A DNA stretch of 64,000 bases from Tahibacter soli. GTDB lineage: Bacteria > Pseudomonadota > Gammaproteobacteria > Xanthomonadales > Rhodanobacteraceae. Shown here in pieces: positions 27,204-35,989 of the stretch (position 1 is the stretch's first letter; every line of letters begins with the position of its first letter). The position numbers and the translations under genes are program-made. The stretch is taken from contig NZ_JAOVZO020000019.1 of the NCBI RefSeq assembly GCF_025717065.2, positions 124,001 through 188,000 of the forward strand. Direction: 5' to 3'. The notes under the pieces are model-generated. The model worked only from the letters and a program-made list of their open reading frames with translations, searched no databases and was not told the origin of the DNA.

Positions 27204-27851
27204 CTATCGCCCCGCGCTCGCCGCGAGCGTCGAGCGCGGGGCCTTGAGCACGCGCGCGAGATTCGCCCGTGCCGCGGCGTCGCAGCGCGTGTGGAAAAAT
27301 TCCGAAAGATAAATGCGCGGCGCGCCGGCAAGGCCCTTGAGAAATCGGCGGCGATAGTGCCGGAACAGCCAAGCCGGCATCGTGCCGCGATACTCCTGCG
27401 CGATCTGCCGGTCGTACGCGTCGAAGCGCGCGGGCTCCGCGGCGAGTATCGCCATGTCGCAGTCGAGGAACAGCGCCGCGTCCGCGTCGACCTCGCCCGC
27501 CTTCATCCGGCCGTGCCGCGCGGTCAGTTCGATCAGTTCGGCGACGCGCGCCGCGTCGATGCCGGCGTCGGGCAGATGCCGCGCGATCTCGTCCCGCGCA
27601 AGCTGCGCGCTGCGCGCCTCGTTGTCGCGCTTGCCCGCTTCGTAGATCGCATCGTGGTACAGCACCGCGAGAAACACTTCGCGCGGGTGCGACCAGCCCG
27701 GTCCGGCCGCGACGTCGGCGTAGTGCGCGAGCACTTCGTGCACGTGTTCGATATTGTGGTAGGCCCGCGGCGGTTGCGCGTACGCGGCGGCGAGCGCGTC
27801 GACGAGGCCGGGCGGCAGGTGAAACGGCGCCGAGGTCGAAATGATCGTCAT
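27204..27851 (-). CDS. HD-superfamily metal-dependent hydrolase
   Basis: The 215-residue protein has the sequence of COG4339-type HD proteins: YHNIEHVHEVL (His32, His36), LYHDAIYE (His66, Asp67), and LDCDMAILAAEP and EYRGTM further on. These residues form the metal site of HD phosphohydrolases. The natural substrate is unknown. The gene ends at a family B hairpin region. Confidence 0.85.
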   Translation of the reverse strand: MTIISTSAPFHLPPGLVDALAAAYAQPPRAYHNIEHVHEVLAHYADVAAGPGWSHPREVFLAVLYHDAIYEAGKRDNEARSAQLARDEIARHLPDAGIDAARVAELIELTARHGRMKAGEVDADAALFLDCDMAILAAEPARFDAYDRQIAQEYRGTMPAWLFRHYRRRFLKGLAGAPRIYLSEFFHTRCDAAARANLARVLKAPRSTLAASAGR

Positions 27852-27914
27852 TGCGCAACACTAACCCAACTCCCGGCCCATGCGGGCGCCGCGCGCGACA
27901 CACACACTCGACCG

Positions 27915-29060
27915 ATGAACGAACGCTTCCATCCGCGCCTCGACGAATTCGGGCTCGTCGCGCGCAACCGCTGGCGCCTCGCGCTGTCACGCCCGGGCGA
28001 GACGCTGTTTCAGACCCTCGCCTGGGCGGCGGCGCTCGCACTCGCCGCCTGGGGCGCCAGCCGCATCGACGGCGACCGCATCGGCCTCGTACTGCATTTT
28101 CTCGTCGAGCAGCCGCTCGCGACCGGCGTGCTGTTCGCCGCGTTCGGGTTCGCGATGTCGCACGGCACGACCGCGAGCCTCGCGAGCGAACTGCGCCACG
28201 GCCGGTGGGGCGCGACGCCGGTGCCGGTCGCCGCGACGCGGCGCACCGTGTTCCTGTTCGCGCTCGGCCAGACGCTGCTCGGCAACGCGGGCCTCCTCGC
28301 GGTGCTGCTCGGCATCGTCGCGATCTCCGACCGGTGGGAGCATTGGTTCTATCCTGCCGTCGCGATCTTCTCGATCGCGCTGTGGATCGGCGCGGCGCTC
28401 GGCTATCTCGTCGCGCGCCGGCGCGAGGCGCAGCCGCGCACGCGCAACACGCGGCACGGCACGACCAAGCCGCTGTTCGCGCTGCCCGGCCTCGACGACG
28501 CGCGCCTGCATCACTTCCCCGAGTGGCAGCGGCGCGAAGCGCTGAACCGCTGGCGCCTCGGCGGACGCCTGTGGCAGCTCGTCGCGTTCGGCCTCCTGAT
28601 TCCGATGAACAGCGCGTTCTGGTCGCTGCTGGGCCTGTTGCTGCTCGGCACGTCGCTGATCTGGTACGGCGTCGTGCTGCGCGCGAGCGAGGATGCGATC
28701 GTGCGCGCGACGCAGCTGTTCGCCGCGTCGCCGCTGCCGTTTCCGGCGTTCGCGGCCGCGAGCGCGCGCTATCCGTTCGTCGCGTGGGTCGCGGTCGCGC
28801 TGATCGGCAGCGCGGGCCTCGTGCTGCAGGGCGCGAGCGTCGTCGTCGCCGTCGTCTACGCGCTCGTGCTGGCGCTCGGCACCGCGCTCGCGCTGACGCT
28901 GACGTGGCGCTACCGGCATCGGCCGCTCACGGCGCGCATCCGCACGAGCGCCGAAGGCGCCGCGCTCGCCGCCGCCGCGTACCAGCTCTGGTTTCTCGTT
29001 CCCTTCGTCGCGGTCGCGCTGATCGCACGCCACTATGCCGTCGCCCGGAAAACCCGATGA
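27915..29060 (+). CDS. ABC transporter membrane subunit (putative)
   Basis: The 381-residue protein has about nine hydrophobic helices (for example ETLFQTLAWAAALALAAWG, LLIPMNSAFWSLLGLLLLG). I choose ATG 27915; upstream frame is antisense to the HD gene. The stop overlaps the ATPase start (ATGA), strongly suggesting that it is the permease of the following ATPase. I recognise no named family, and the cargo is unknown. Confidence 0.78.
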   Translation: MNERFHPRLDEFGLVARNRWRLALSRPGETLFQTLAWAAALALAAWGASRIDGDRIGLVLHFLVEQPLATGVLFAAFGFAMSHGTTASLASELRHGRWGATPVPVAATRRTVFLFALGQTLLGNAGLLAVLLGIVAISDRWEHWFYPAVAIFSIALWIGAALGYLVARRREAQPRTRNTRHGTTKPLFALPGLDDARLHHFPEWQRREALNRWRLGGRLWQLVAFGLLIPMNSAFWSLLGLLLLGTSLIWYGVVLRASEDAIVRATQLFAASPLPFPAFAAASARYPFVAWVAVALIGSAGLVLQGASVVVAVVYALVLALGTALALTLTWRYRHRPLTARIRTSAEGAALAAAAYQLWFLVPFVAVALIARHYAVARKTR

Positions 29061-29821
29061 GTCCCGCTCCCACCAGCCCCGTTCTGGAATTGTCCAAACT
29101 GACGCATGCCTACGGCGAACACCCGGTGCTCAACGGCGTCGAACTCGCGATCGGCGCCGGCGAATTCGTCGCGCTGATCGGGCCGAACGGATCGGGCAAG
29201 ACGACGCTGCTCAAATGCCTCGCCGGCATCCTCGCGCCGCAGGGCGGCAGCGTGCGCATCGCCGGCACGGACATGGCCGCCGATCCGCTCGCGGCGAAGG
29301 CGGCCCTCGGCTTCGCGGTCGATCCCGTGCTGCTGCCGCCGCTCCTGACCGGCCGCCAGTGCCTGGAATTGTTCGCCGGCGTGCGCGGCCTGCCGGCGCT
29401 GCCCGAGTCGAGCCTCGCGCTCGCGCGTTCGCTCGCGTTCGACACCTGGCTCGACCGCGAAGTGCAAAGCTATTCGCTCGGCACGCGGCAGAAGCTCGGC
29501 ATCCTCCTCGGCCTCGTCGGCGAGCCGCCGCTGCTCGTGCTCGACGAACCGATGAACGGCCTCGATCCGCAGAGCGCGTTCGCGCTCAAAATGCATCTCG
29601 TGGGCCTGACGCGCGAACGCGGCACGGCCGTGCTGCTCGCCACGCACGCGCTCGAAGTGGCCGAACGCTTCATCACGCGCGCCACGCTGCTGATCGAAGG
29701 ACGGCTCGTGCGCGAATGGGATACGGCGACGCTCGACGCGATCCGGCACGATCCGGACTCGTCGCTCGAACAAGTCATGGTCGAAGCGCTCGCCGAGCAC
29801 GGTGCGGCGCGCGAAACGTGA
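29057..29821 (+). CDS. ABC transporter ATP-binding protein
   Basis: The 254-residue protein has Walker A GPNGSGKTT (42-50), signature YSLGTRQKLGI (about 137-147) and Walker B LLVLDEPMNGLD, with a switch His in LLATHALEV. The signature's LGTRQ wording is common in ABC-2 and drug or polysaccharide exporters. It is coupled to the permease by a four-base overlap and followed after 10 bp by hisN. Confidence 0.92.
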   Translation: MSPAPTSPVLELSKLTHAYGEHPVLNGVELAIGAGEFVALIGPNGSGKTTLLKCLAGILAPQGGSVRIAGTDMAADPLAAKAALGFAVDPVLLPPLLTGRQCLELFAGVRGLPALPESSLALARSLAFDTWLDREVQSYSLGTRQKLGILLGLVGEPPLLVLDEPMNGLDPQSAFALKMHLVGLTRERGTAVLLATHALEVAERFITRATLLIEGRLVREWDTATLDAIRHDPDSSLEQVMVEALAEHGAARET

Positions 29822-29831
29822 GGAACGCACG

Positions 29832-30635
29832 ATGACCGCGGAACGCCGGGAACTGCTGGACTTCGCCCTCGAACTCGCCGCCGTCGGCGCCGCGCAGATC
29901 CTGCCGCGCTATCGCCGCGCGAGCGTCTCGCGCAAGGCCGACGGCAGCGAGGTGACCGACGCCGACCGCGGCGCGGAAGCCGCGATGCGCGCGCTCGTCG
30001 CCGACCGCTATCCGCAGCACGCGGTGCTCGGCGAGGAATTCGGCACGTCGGGCGACGCCGGCGCGTCGCACCGCTGGGTGATCGATCCGCTCGACGGCAC
30101 CGCGTGGTTCTCGCTCGGCATGCCGCTGTTCGGCACGCTGATCGCGCTGCTCGAAGACGGCGAGCCGGTGATCGGCGTGGTGCACATGCCGGTGCTCGCC
30201 GAGACGACGTACGCGGCGCGCGGCCTCGGCTGCTGGTTCAAGACCGGCGACGACGCGCCGCTGCGCGTGCGCGTGACGCCGCGCGGTGCGCTGGCCGAGG
30301 CGGTCGTATCGGCGTCCGGCCTGCACGGCAGCGACGTCGCGCCCGCCGACAAGGCGCGCTACGCGCTGACGCCGGTCGTACGCGGCGCGGCCAAGTTCCG
30401 CCTGTGCGGCGACTGCCAGCAGCATGCGCTCGTCTGCCGCGGCAACCTGCATGCGGCGATCGACACGATCATGGCGCCGTGGGACATCGCCGCGCTCGTG
30501 CCGTGCGTCGAGGAAGCCGGCGGCGTCGCGACGTCGCTCGCGGGCGGGCGCGACGGCATTCTCGAGGGCGGCAGCCTGCTGACGTCGTCCGATCCCGCGC
30601 TGCATCGCGAGATCCTTGCGATCTTGAACGGCTAG
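29832..30635 (+). CDS. hisN: Histidinol-phosphatase / inositol-monophosphatase family
   Basis: The 267-residue protein has the IMPase metal motifs: Glu68/Glu69 (LGEEFG), Asp85/Asp88 (WVIDPLDGTAWF) and Asp in APWDIAAL (about 218). The sequence FRLCGDCQQHALVCRGNLHAAID is typical of the HisN-type histidinol-phosphate phosphatases. It would make histidinol in histidine biosynthesis; an inositol or other sugar phosphatase is the alternative, since no his genes are adjacent. Its stop overlaps the convergent antiporter gene by four bases. Confidence 0.85.
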   Translation: MTAERRELLDFALELAAVGAAQILPRYRRASVSRKADGSEVTDADRGAEAAMRALVADRYPQHAVLGEEFGTSGDAGASHRWVIDPLDGTAWFSLGMPLFGTLIALLEDGEPVIGVVHMPVLAETTYAARGLGCWFKTGDDAPLRVRVTPRGALAEAVVSASGLHGSDVAPADKARYALTPVVRGAAKFRLCGDCQQHALVCRGNLHAAIDTIMAPWDIAALVPCVEEAGGVATSLAGGRDGILEGGSLLTSSDPALHREILAILNG

Positions 30636-32257
30636 ACCGCATCGCCCTCGACCATGCGCCGCGCGATCTCGCGCTCGCCCATGATCGTGCGGTTCGCGCC
30701 GCAATGTTCCAGATGCTGCATTTCGGTGTCCGAATGCGCGCGCGCCACGACTTCGATGCCGGGATTGCGCTCGCGTGCCAGCTCGATGATGTTGCCGGCC
30801 TCGAGGCAGTTCGGAATCGCGACGAGAAGGCGCCGCGCGCGCGCGACGCCCGCGGCTTCGAGCAGTTCCGCGTTCACCGCGTTGCCGACGAACGTGTCGA
30901 TGCCGAGCGCGCGCGCGCGTTCGGCGATGTCGGCCTCGGTCTCGACCACGACGAGATCGTCGCCGGCACGCTTCAGGTCCGCCCCCGCGAGCGAGCCGAC
31001 GCGGCCGAAGCCGACGAGGATCGTGTGTCCCTGCGCCACGCTCGTATGCGTATCGGTCGGCGGTGCGGCGCGCTGCAGACGGTCGAGCCAGAGAAACGCG
31101 AGCGGGTTGACCACGATCGACAGCAGCGCGCCGGCGAGCACGAGGTCGCGCGCCATCGGCGGGACGATCGAAAGATCGAGGCCCAGGCCGATCAGGATGA
31201 ACGAGAACTCGCCGATCTGCGCGAGGCTGACCGCGATCGTCGCGGCCATCATGCGCTCGCGGCCGAACGCGCGCACGATGAGGTACGCGACGATCGACTT
31301 GCCGATCGTGATGATGAGGAACGTCGCGAGCACCGCGAGCGGTTCGCGGACGAGAATGGCGGGATCGAACAGCATGCCGACGGACACGAAGAACAGCACG
31401 GCGAACGCGTCGCGCAGCGGCAGCGAATCGCTCGCGGCCTGATGGCTGAACTCCGATTCGTTGAGCATCATGCCCGCGAAGAACGCGCCGAGCGCGAACG
31501 ACACGCCGAACAGCGCCGCCGCGCCGAACGCGACGCCGAGCGCGATCGCGAGCACCGCGAGCGTGAACAGCTCGCGCGACCCGGTGCCGGCGACGCGTTC
31601 GAGCAGGCGCGGAATCAGGCGCCGGCCGACAATGAGCATCACCGCGACGAACGCGACCACTTTCGCGAGCGTGATCGTAAGCGTCAGCCACAGATTGTCG
31701 CCGCCGCCGTGGCTCGCGTCCGGCTTGCCGCCGAGCACGCCGGCCAGCGCCGGCAGCAGCACGAGCGCGAGCACCATCGCCAGATCCTCGACCACGAGCC
31801 AGCCGACCGCGACGCGACCGCGTTCCGATTCCACCAGATGCCGCTCCTCGAGCGCGCGCAGCAGCACCACCGTGCTCGCGACCGACAACGCGAGACCGAA
31901 CACGATGCCGGCGCCTAATCCCCAGCCGAGCCACCATGCCAGTGCGGCCCCCATCGCCGTCGCCGCGGCGATCTGCACGACGGCGCCGGGTATCGCGATG
32001 CGGCGCACGGCCAGGAGATCGCCGAGCGAAAAGTGCAGGCCGACGCCGAACATCAGGAGGATCACGCCGATTTCGGCGAGTTCGGCCGCGAGCGGCTGGT
32101 CGGCGACGAAGCCCGGCGTCCACGGCCCGATGACGACGCCGGCCAGCAGGTATCCGACCAGCGGCGGCAGCCGCAGACGGTTCGCAAGACCGCCGAAGAC
32201 GAAGGCAACGACGAACGCGCCGACGAGTGTCGCAATCAACGGGGTGCTGTGCGGCAT
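30632..32257 (-). CDS. ybaL: Monovalent cation:proton antiporter with TrkA-N domain (YbaL/KefB-like)
   Basis: The 541-residue protein has about 12 helices of the CPA2 type (GLANRLRLPPLVGYLLAGVVIGPWTPGF, LLMFGVGLHFSLGDL), then a cytoplasmic Rossmann domain from about residue 415 (GHTILVGFGRVGSLAG) ending with EMQHLEHCGANRTIMGE. This matches E. coli YbaL closely. It is a predicted K+ or Na+/H+ antiporter in the inner membrane gated by a nucleotide-binding domain. Confidence 0.92.
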   Translation of the reverse strand: MPHSTPLIATLVGAFVVAFVFGGLANRLRLPPLVGYLLAGVVIGPWTPGFVADQPLAAELAEIGVILLMFGVGLHFSLGDLLAVRRIAIPGAVVQIAAATAMGAALAWWLGWGLGAGIVFGLALSVASTVVLLRALEERHLVESERGRVAVGWLVVEDLAMVLALVLLPALAGVLGGKPDASHGGGDNLWLTLTITLAKVVAFVAVMLIVGRRLIPRLLERVAGTGSRELFTLAVLAIALGVAFGAAALFGVSFALGAFFAGMMLNESEFSHQAASDSLPLRDAFAVLFFVSVGMLFDPAILVREPLAVLATFLIITIGKSIVAYLIVRAFGRERMMAATIAVSLAQIGEFSFILIGLGLDLSIVPPMARDLVLAGALLSIVVNPLAFLWLDRLQRAAPPTDTHTSVAQGHTILVGFGRVGSLAGADLKRAGDDLVVVETEADIAERARALGIDTFVGNAVNAELLEAAGVARARRLLVAIPNCLEAGNIIELARERNPGIEVVARAHSDTEMQHLEHCGANRTIMGEREIARRMVEGDAV

Positions 32258-32468
32258 GGCAGGTCTCCGGCGGGTCGGCGTCTTTTAATGCACCCAAACT
32301 GCTTCTATTTCAAGGCATTGCGACGGAATTTATTTCTCCACAAAGCAGAACTCGTGCACGTCGTCACAACCCGTAACGTCGCGGTTGCCGGCCGTACGGG
32401 CGATTGCGGGAGCCGCGCAGTACACTTCACGCACTGAACGGGACCGGACAACCCGCGGGGAGAACGCA

Positions 32469-33341
32469 ATGCTCTGGCAGAAAGGTCGTCGCAGCGACAA
32501 CGTGGTTTCCGACAGCGGCGGCGGCGCGCGCCGGTTCGGCGGCGGCGGTCGCGGACTCGGCATCGGCGGCATCATCATCGTCGTGATCGTGGGCCTGCTG
32601 TTCGGCAAGAATCCGGCGGAAATCCTGCAGTTCCTGTCCGCCGTCAGCGGCGGCGGCGGCGAGGTGGCGACCGGCTCGGCCGATCGCCCCGCGGCCTCGG
32701 GCCCCGAAACCGAGTTCGTGCGCGCCGTGCTCGGCAGCACCGAAGATGTGTGGAACCGCACGTTCGCACAGTCCGGCGGCTATCAGGCGCCGAAGCTCGT
32801 GCTGTTCCAGGACGGCGTACAGTCGGCGTGCGGCGCGGCGTCGTCGGCGGTCGGTCCGTTCTACTGCCCGGGCGACCAGCGCGTCTATCTCGACCTCACC
32901 TTCTTCAACGAAATGGAACAGAAGTTCCGCGCGACCGGCGAATTCGCGCGCGCCTACGTCATCGCGCACGAGGTGGGCCACCATGTGCAGAACCTCATGG
33001 GCGTGATGCAGAAAACCGCGCAGCTGCGCGCGCGCGGCGTGCCGAACGAAGGCGCCGACGGTCTTTCGGTGCGGCAGGAGCTGCAGGCCGACTGCCTGGC
33101 CGGCGTCTGGGCGAACCAGGCGCAGAAGCAGCTGCAGTGGCTCGAACCCGGCGACATCGAATCGGCGCTCGGCGCCGCGACGGCGATCGGCGACGACCGC
33201 CTGCAGAAGCAGTCGCGCGGCTACGTCGTGCCCGACTCGTTCACGCACGGCAGCTCCGAGCAGCGCGTGCGCTGGTTCCGCACGGGCTTCCAGAGCGGCG
33301 ATCTGCGCGTGTGCGATACGTTCAATACGCAGCAACTTTGA
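32469..33341 (+). CDS. ypfJ: YpfJ-family neutral zinc metallopeptidase
   Basis: The 290-residue protein has a Gly-rich N-terminus, one helix (GIGGIIIVVIVGLLFG) and a zinc peptidase domain with HEVGH (167-171) and QELQADCLAG downstream as third-ligand region. YFCPGDQRVYLD-like and FNTQQL ends also fit the family. It is probably anchored in the inner membrane with the peptidase domain outside. GGGGAG precedes ATG 32469; earlier in-frame starts lack support. Confidence 0.93.
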   Translation: MLWQKGRRSDNVVSDSGGGARRFGGGGRGLGIGGIIIVVIVGLLFGKNPAEILQFLSAVSGGGGEVATGSADRPAASGPETEFVRAVLGSTEDVWNRTFAQSGGYQAPKLVLFQDGVQSACGAASSAVGPFYCPGDQRVYLDLTFFNEMEQKFRATGEFARAYVIAHEVGHHVQNLMGVMQKTAQLRARGVPNEGADGLSVRQELQADCLAGVWANQAQKQLQWLEPGDIESALGAATAIGDDRLQKQSRGYVVPDSFTHGSSEQRVRWFRTGFQSGDLRVCDTFNTQQL

Positions 33342-33360
33342 TTTTGTCGCAACGCTGGCT

Positions 33361-33544
33361 CCCTCTCCCCCGACGCAGTCGGGGAGAGCGCCGGGGTGGC
33401 CGCTCCTGTGCATCCTGCACCCGCGGCATTCGTACGTCCTTGTACATCAACGGGGCGACGCCGAAGTCCGCATCGAGCTCGACGAAGTGCGATGCGTCGC
33501 CCTCACCCAACCCTCTCCCCCAAGCGGGCTTGGGGGAGAGGGCT
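33361..33544. repeat. Two family B hairpins between ypfJ and a yhhN-like gene
   Basis: CCCTCTCCCCCGAC..GGGGAGAG at 33361-33389 and CCCTCACCCAACCCTCTCCCCCAAGC..GGGGGAGAGGGC at 33500-33544. The second overlaps the 3' end of the yhhN-like gene, providing its last codons and stop. Confidence 0.8.
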
Positions 33545-34201
33545 TAGAGCGTTGACGACCGACAGCGCAATCAACGCCTGCGCGATCCAGTACGTCGCGA
33601 GCACGACGACCCGCGCCGCCTCGAACGGCGCGACGAAGCGATCGATCGCGAGCGTCGCGTCCGACGCCACGAAGAACGCGCCGCCGAGCGCCGCGCTCGC
33701 CGTCGCCGCGTCGGGCCGCACGCGCCACAGGATGAGTGCCTGCGCCGCCATCGCCGCGAGCACGACGACGTAGACGCCGACCGGCGCATGCAGGCCGCCC
33801 GGCAGATCGGGCCACAGCACGCCGAGCACCACGGCGCCGAGCGCGAAGTACGCCGCGAACGGCCAGCGCCGCGCGAAGAACGGCGCGCGCCGCGTGAGCG
33901 CGACGAGATACGCGGCGTGCGCGCACAGAAAACTCGCGAGCCCGAACACGAAGCGGTCGCCGGGCAGCATCAGGAACACGTCGCCGAGCGCCGACAGCAG
34001 CAAGCCGACGAGGATCGCGAGCCGGTACGTCGGTTCGCGCGGAGCCGCCGCCGCGACGAGCCACGCGAGCGCGAGCGTCGTCGCCGGCTTGAACGCGTAA
34101 TGCAGCCACGGCGCGCCGAGTCCGTAGGCGCCGGCGATCGCGAGCAGTGCGCAGAGCGCGATCGGCGCGAGCCGGCGCCACGGTGTCGTCGTTGCGTTCA
34201 A
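33503..34201 (-). CDS. YhhN/TMEM86-type membrane protein (lysoplasmalogenase family)
   Basis: The 232-residue polytopic protein has about eight helices, with KPATTLALAWLVA, LLLSALGDVFLMLPGDRFVFGLASFLCAHAAYLVAL matching the YhhN family (KP.T..., SL.GD.FL, F..GL..F...H..Y). Family members hydrolyse vinyl-ether lysophospholipids in animals; the bacterial role is unclear. The last 16 residues (NALSPLPQARLGERVG) are encoded by a dispersed hairpin repeat, so the natural C-terminus has been replaced or extended. Confidence 0.85.
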   Translation of the reverse strand: MNATTTPWRRLAPIALCALLAIAGAYGLGAPWLHYAFKPATTLALAWLVAAAAPREPTYRLAILVGLLLSALGDVFLMLPGDRFVFGLASFLCAHAAYLVALTRRAPFFARRWPFAAYFALGAVVLGVLWPDLPGGLHAPVGVYVVVLAAMAAQALILWRVRPDAATASAALGGAFFVASDATLAIDRFVAPFEAARVVVLATYWIAQALIALSVVNALSPLPQARLGERVG

Positions 34202-34262
34202 GCGCGGCTCCTCGATCGAAGGCCCGCGCGTTATCGCATTGTGGACGTTGCGCGATCAAGCA

Positions 34263-34823
34263 TCACCATGTCGCCGGCGTCCCGCCGTAGCGCGGCGGCG
34301 ATGCCGCCAGCGCCTCGGACAGCCCCTTGCCGACATCCGCACGCGCGTTGGCGACGACGCGGCGCTGCGTTTCGCGGCGGTTGCGCCGCATCACGCTGCG
34401 CACGGCGATGAACAGAAACATCGCGCCGAGCACGAGCAGCGCGCGGCCGACGCCCGCGCCGAGCGTGGCCAGCGCCGGCACGTCGAACAGATCGCGTTCC
34501 GGTACGTTGAAGCAGACGAACGCGAGTCCGAACACGGCATACGTCGTCGCGGTCGTGCTGCTCGCGGCGAACGCGAGGTCGCTGCGGCGGCCGAACGCGT
34601 CCTCGACGACGATGCCGAGGTGCGGACGCAGCGCCGCGGCGCTCCACAAGGTCGCCACGATGCCGATCGCCAGATACGCGAGCAGCACGACGAGCGTTTC
34701 GAGTTCGCCGCCGGGCAGGTCGAGCCATTCGGGCGCGACCGCGACCGTAGCGACCGGTATGACGACGATCCACACCGCGACGCGAATCGCCGCGTCGGGT
34801 ATTTCGGCGAAGAGGCGTTTCAT
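34263..34823 (-). CDS. Small membrane protein, second gene of the GbsR-linked operon
   Basis: The 186-residue protein has about four helices (VAVWIVVIPVATVAVAP, LVVLLAYLAIGIVATLWSAAAL, YAVFGLAFVCFNV, ALLVLGAMFLFIAVRSVM) and a basic C-terminal tail. ATG 34823 overlaps the stop of the upstream 118-residue gene. I recognise no family. The earlier start of this frame is antisense to the neighbour and is not used. Confidence 0.75.
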   Translation of the reverse strand: MKRLFAEIPDAAIRVAVWIVVIPVATVAVAPEWLDLPGGELETLVVLLAYLAIGIVATLWSAAALRPHLGIVVEDAFGRRSDLAFAASSTTATTYAVFGLAFVCFNVPERDLFDVPALATLGAGVGRALLVLGAMFLFIAVRSVMRRNRRETQRRVVANARADVGKGLSEALAASPPRYGGTPATW

Positions 34824-35176
34824 GCGTGCCCCGCGCGATGGCTCATCACGCGGCCCCAGCGCGCAATGACGAACACGTTGAACAGGTGCATCGCGCCGAG
34901 CACGACCAGCACGAAGCCGATCTTGACGCTGAGGAATTCGATGCCTTCGACGAGATCGCGCGGCCGGTCGCCGCTCTTGAGCGCGAGCGTCACGTAGCCG
35001 ATGTTTACGAGATAGAAGCCGACCACGAGCATGTGGTTGACCGAATCGGCGATGTCCTGCGCGCCGAAACCGTTGACCAGGAACACGCGGCCGTTGCGGC
35101 TCAACGTGCGCGCGACCCACACGGTCACGCCGATGCTGATGCCGAGATAGAGCAGATAGAACGCAGCGGTAAGCAC
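34820..35176 (-). CDS. Small membrane protein, first gene of the GbsR-linked operon
   Basis: The 118-residue protein has about three helices (FYLLYLGISIGVTVWVA, MLVVGFYLVNIGYVTLAL, IGFVLVVLGAMHLFNVFVIA). It starts with GTG at 35176, eight bases after GAGGAG. An operator-like dyad (35217-35236) lies 40 bp upstream, matching the one before the GbsR-type regulator. Its function is unknown; coupling to the next gene suggests a two-component membrane unit. Confidence 0.75.
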   Translation of the reverse strand: MLTAAFYLLYLGISIGVTVWVARTLSRNGRVFLVNGFGAQDIADSVNHMLVVGFYLVNIGYVTLALKSGDRPRDLVEGIEFLSVKIGFVLVVLGAMHLFNVFVIARWGRVMSHRAGHA

Positions 35177-35216
35177 GGAACTCTCCTCTTTGGCTTTATT
35201 GGCTGTTGTTTCCGAT

Positions 35217-35236
35217 ATTTCAGTACTTACAGAAAT
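35217..35236. promoter_or_regulatory. Operator-like dyad before the two membrane-protein genes
   Basis: ATTTCAGT and ACAGAAAT are separated by four bases. The left half-site is identical, and the right differs at one base, to the core of the perfect palindrome at 35834-35863 upstream of the GbsR-type gene. The shared core and spacing point to the same regulator. Confidence 0.7.
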
Positions 35237-35258
35237 TAGCGGTCAAAAAAGGGCGGCG

Positions 35259-35813
35259 CTACGAGGCGCCGTCGGCCTTCGGCGTACGCTTGGCCTTGGC
35301 GACGAGGTTCTGGATGCGCGCGCCGAGTTTCAGGATCTTCATCAGCGTTTCGGGCTTGAGCGCAAGCATTTCGTCGGCCCAGGTCGACAGCACTTCCATC
35401 AATGCGAGCGTTTCCTTGATGCGCGCCTGCGCGCCGGCGTCCTCGCGCGAAAAATCCGGGCTCTGCGTGCATTCGCGCAGCACGTTCACGGTGGGATTGA
35501 ACTCGCGAGACTTGCGCTCGCGCACCACGGTGCGGAACAGATTCCACACGTCGCTCGTCACGTCGAAGTGGTCGCGACGGTCGCCGAGCAGGTGCACCAC
35601 GCGGATCAGGTTCCAGTTCTGCAGCTCGCGCAGGCTCATGCTGACGTTGGAACGCGCGACGCCGAGCGTTTCGGCGATTTCCTCGGCGTGCAGCGGCCGG
35701 CCGGCGATGAACAGCAGCGCGTGCACCTGGGCCACCGTGCGGTTGACGCCCCAGGTCGAGCCCATCTCGCCCCAGTGGAGCACGAATCGTTCGGCGACCG
35801 GTTTCAGTTCCAT
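35259..35813 (-). CDS. GbsR/MarR-family transcriptional regulator
   Basis: The 184-residue protein has a winged-helix DNA-binding domain (GRPLHAEEIAETLGVARSNVSMSLRELQNWNLIRVV, residues about 40-75), preceded by FVLHWGEMGSTWGVNRTVAQVHALLFIAG, which is the GbsR family opening. A helical dimerisation region follows. In Bacillus GbsR represses choline-uptake genes; here the neighbours are two small membrane proteins, so the ligand is unknown. A perfect 30-bp palindrome 21 bp before its start suggests autoregulation. Confidence 0.85.
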   Translation of the reverse strand: MELKPVAERFVLHWGEMGSTWGVNRTVAQVHALLFIAGRPLHAEEIAETLGVARSNVSMSLRELQNWNLIRVVHLLGDRRDHFDVTSDVWNLFRTVVRERKSREFNPTVNVLRECTQSPDFSREDAGAQARIKETLALMEVLSTWADEMLALKPETLMKILKLGARIQNLVAKAKRTPKADGAS

Positions 35814-35833
35814 GCGCTCATGCTACGCCTGGC

Positions 35834-35863
35834 CAGTTATTTCAGTCAAGACTGAAATAACTG
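35834..35863. promoter_or_regulatory. Perfect 14-bp inverted repeat, likely GbsR-type operator
   Basis: CAGTTATTTCAGTC and GACTGAAATAACTG are separated by AA. It lies between the GbsR-type start (35813) and the divergent gene at 35990, and its core ATTTCAGT-N4-ACTGAAAT recurs at 35217. Confidence 0.85.
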
Positions 35864-35989
35864 ATCGACGTATCGGCGGCCCGCGTCATCGGGCCTTCAC
35901 AAACCGGGCCTAGGCTGCGACGCCGTATCGTTCGATCGCCGCGCGCAACGCGACGGCGCGAGCGGGCGCACCCAGCCTTCACGGAACCG

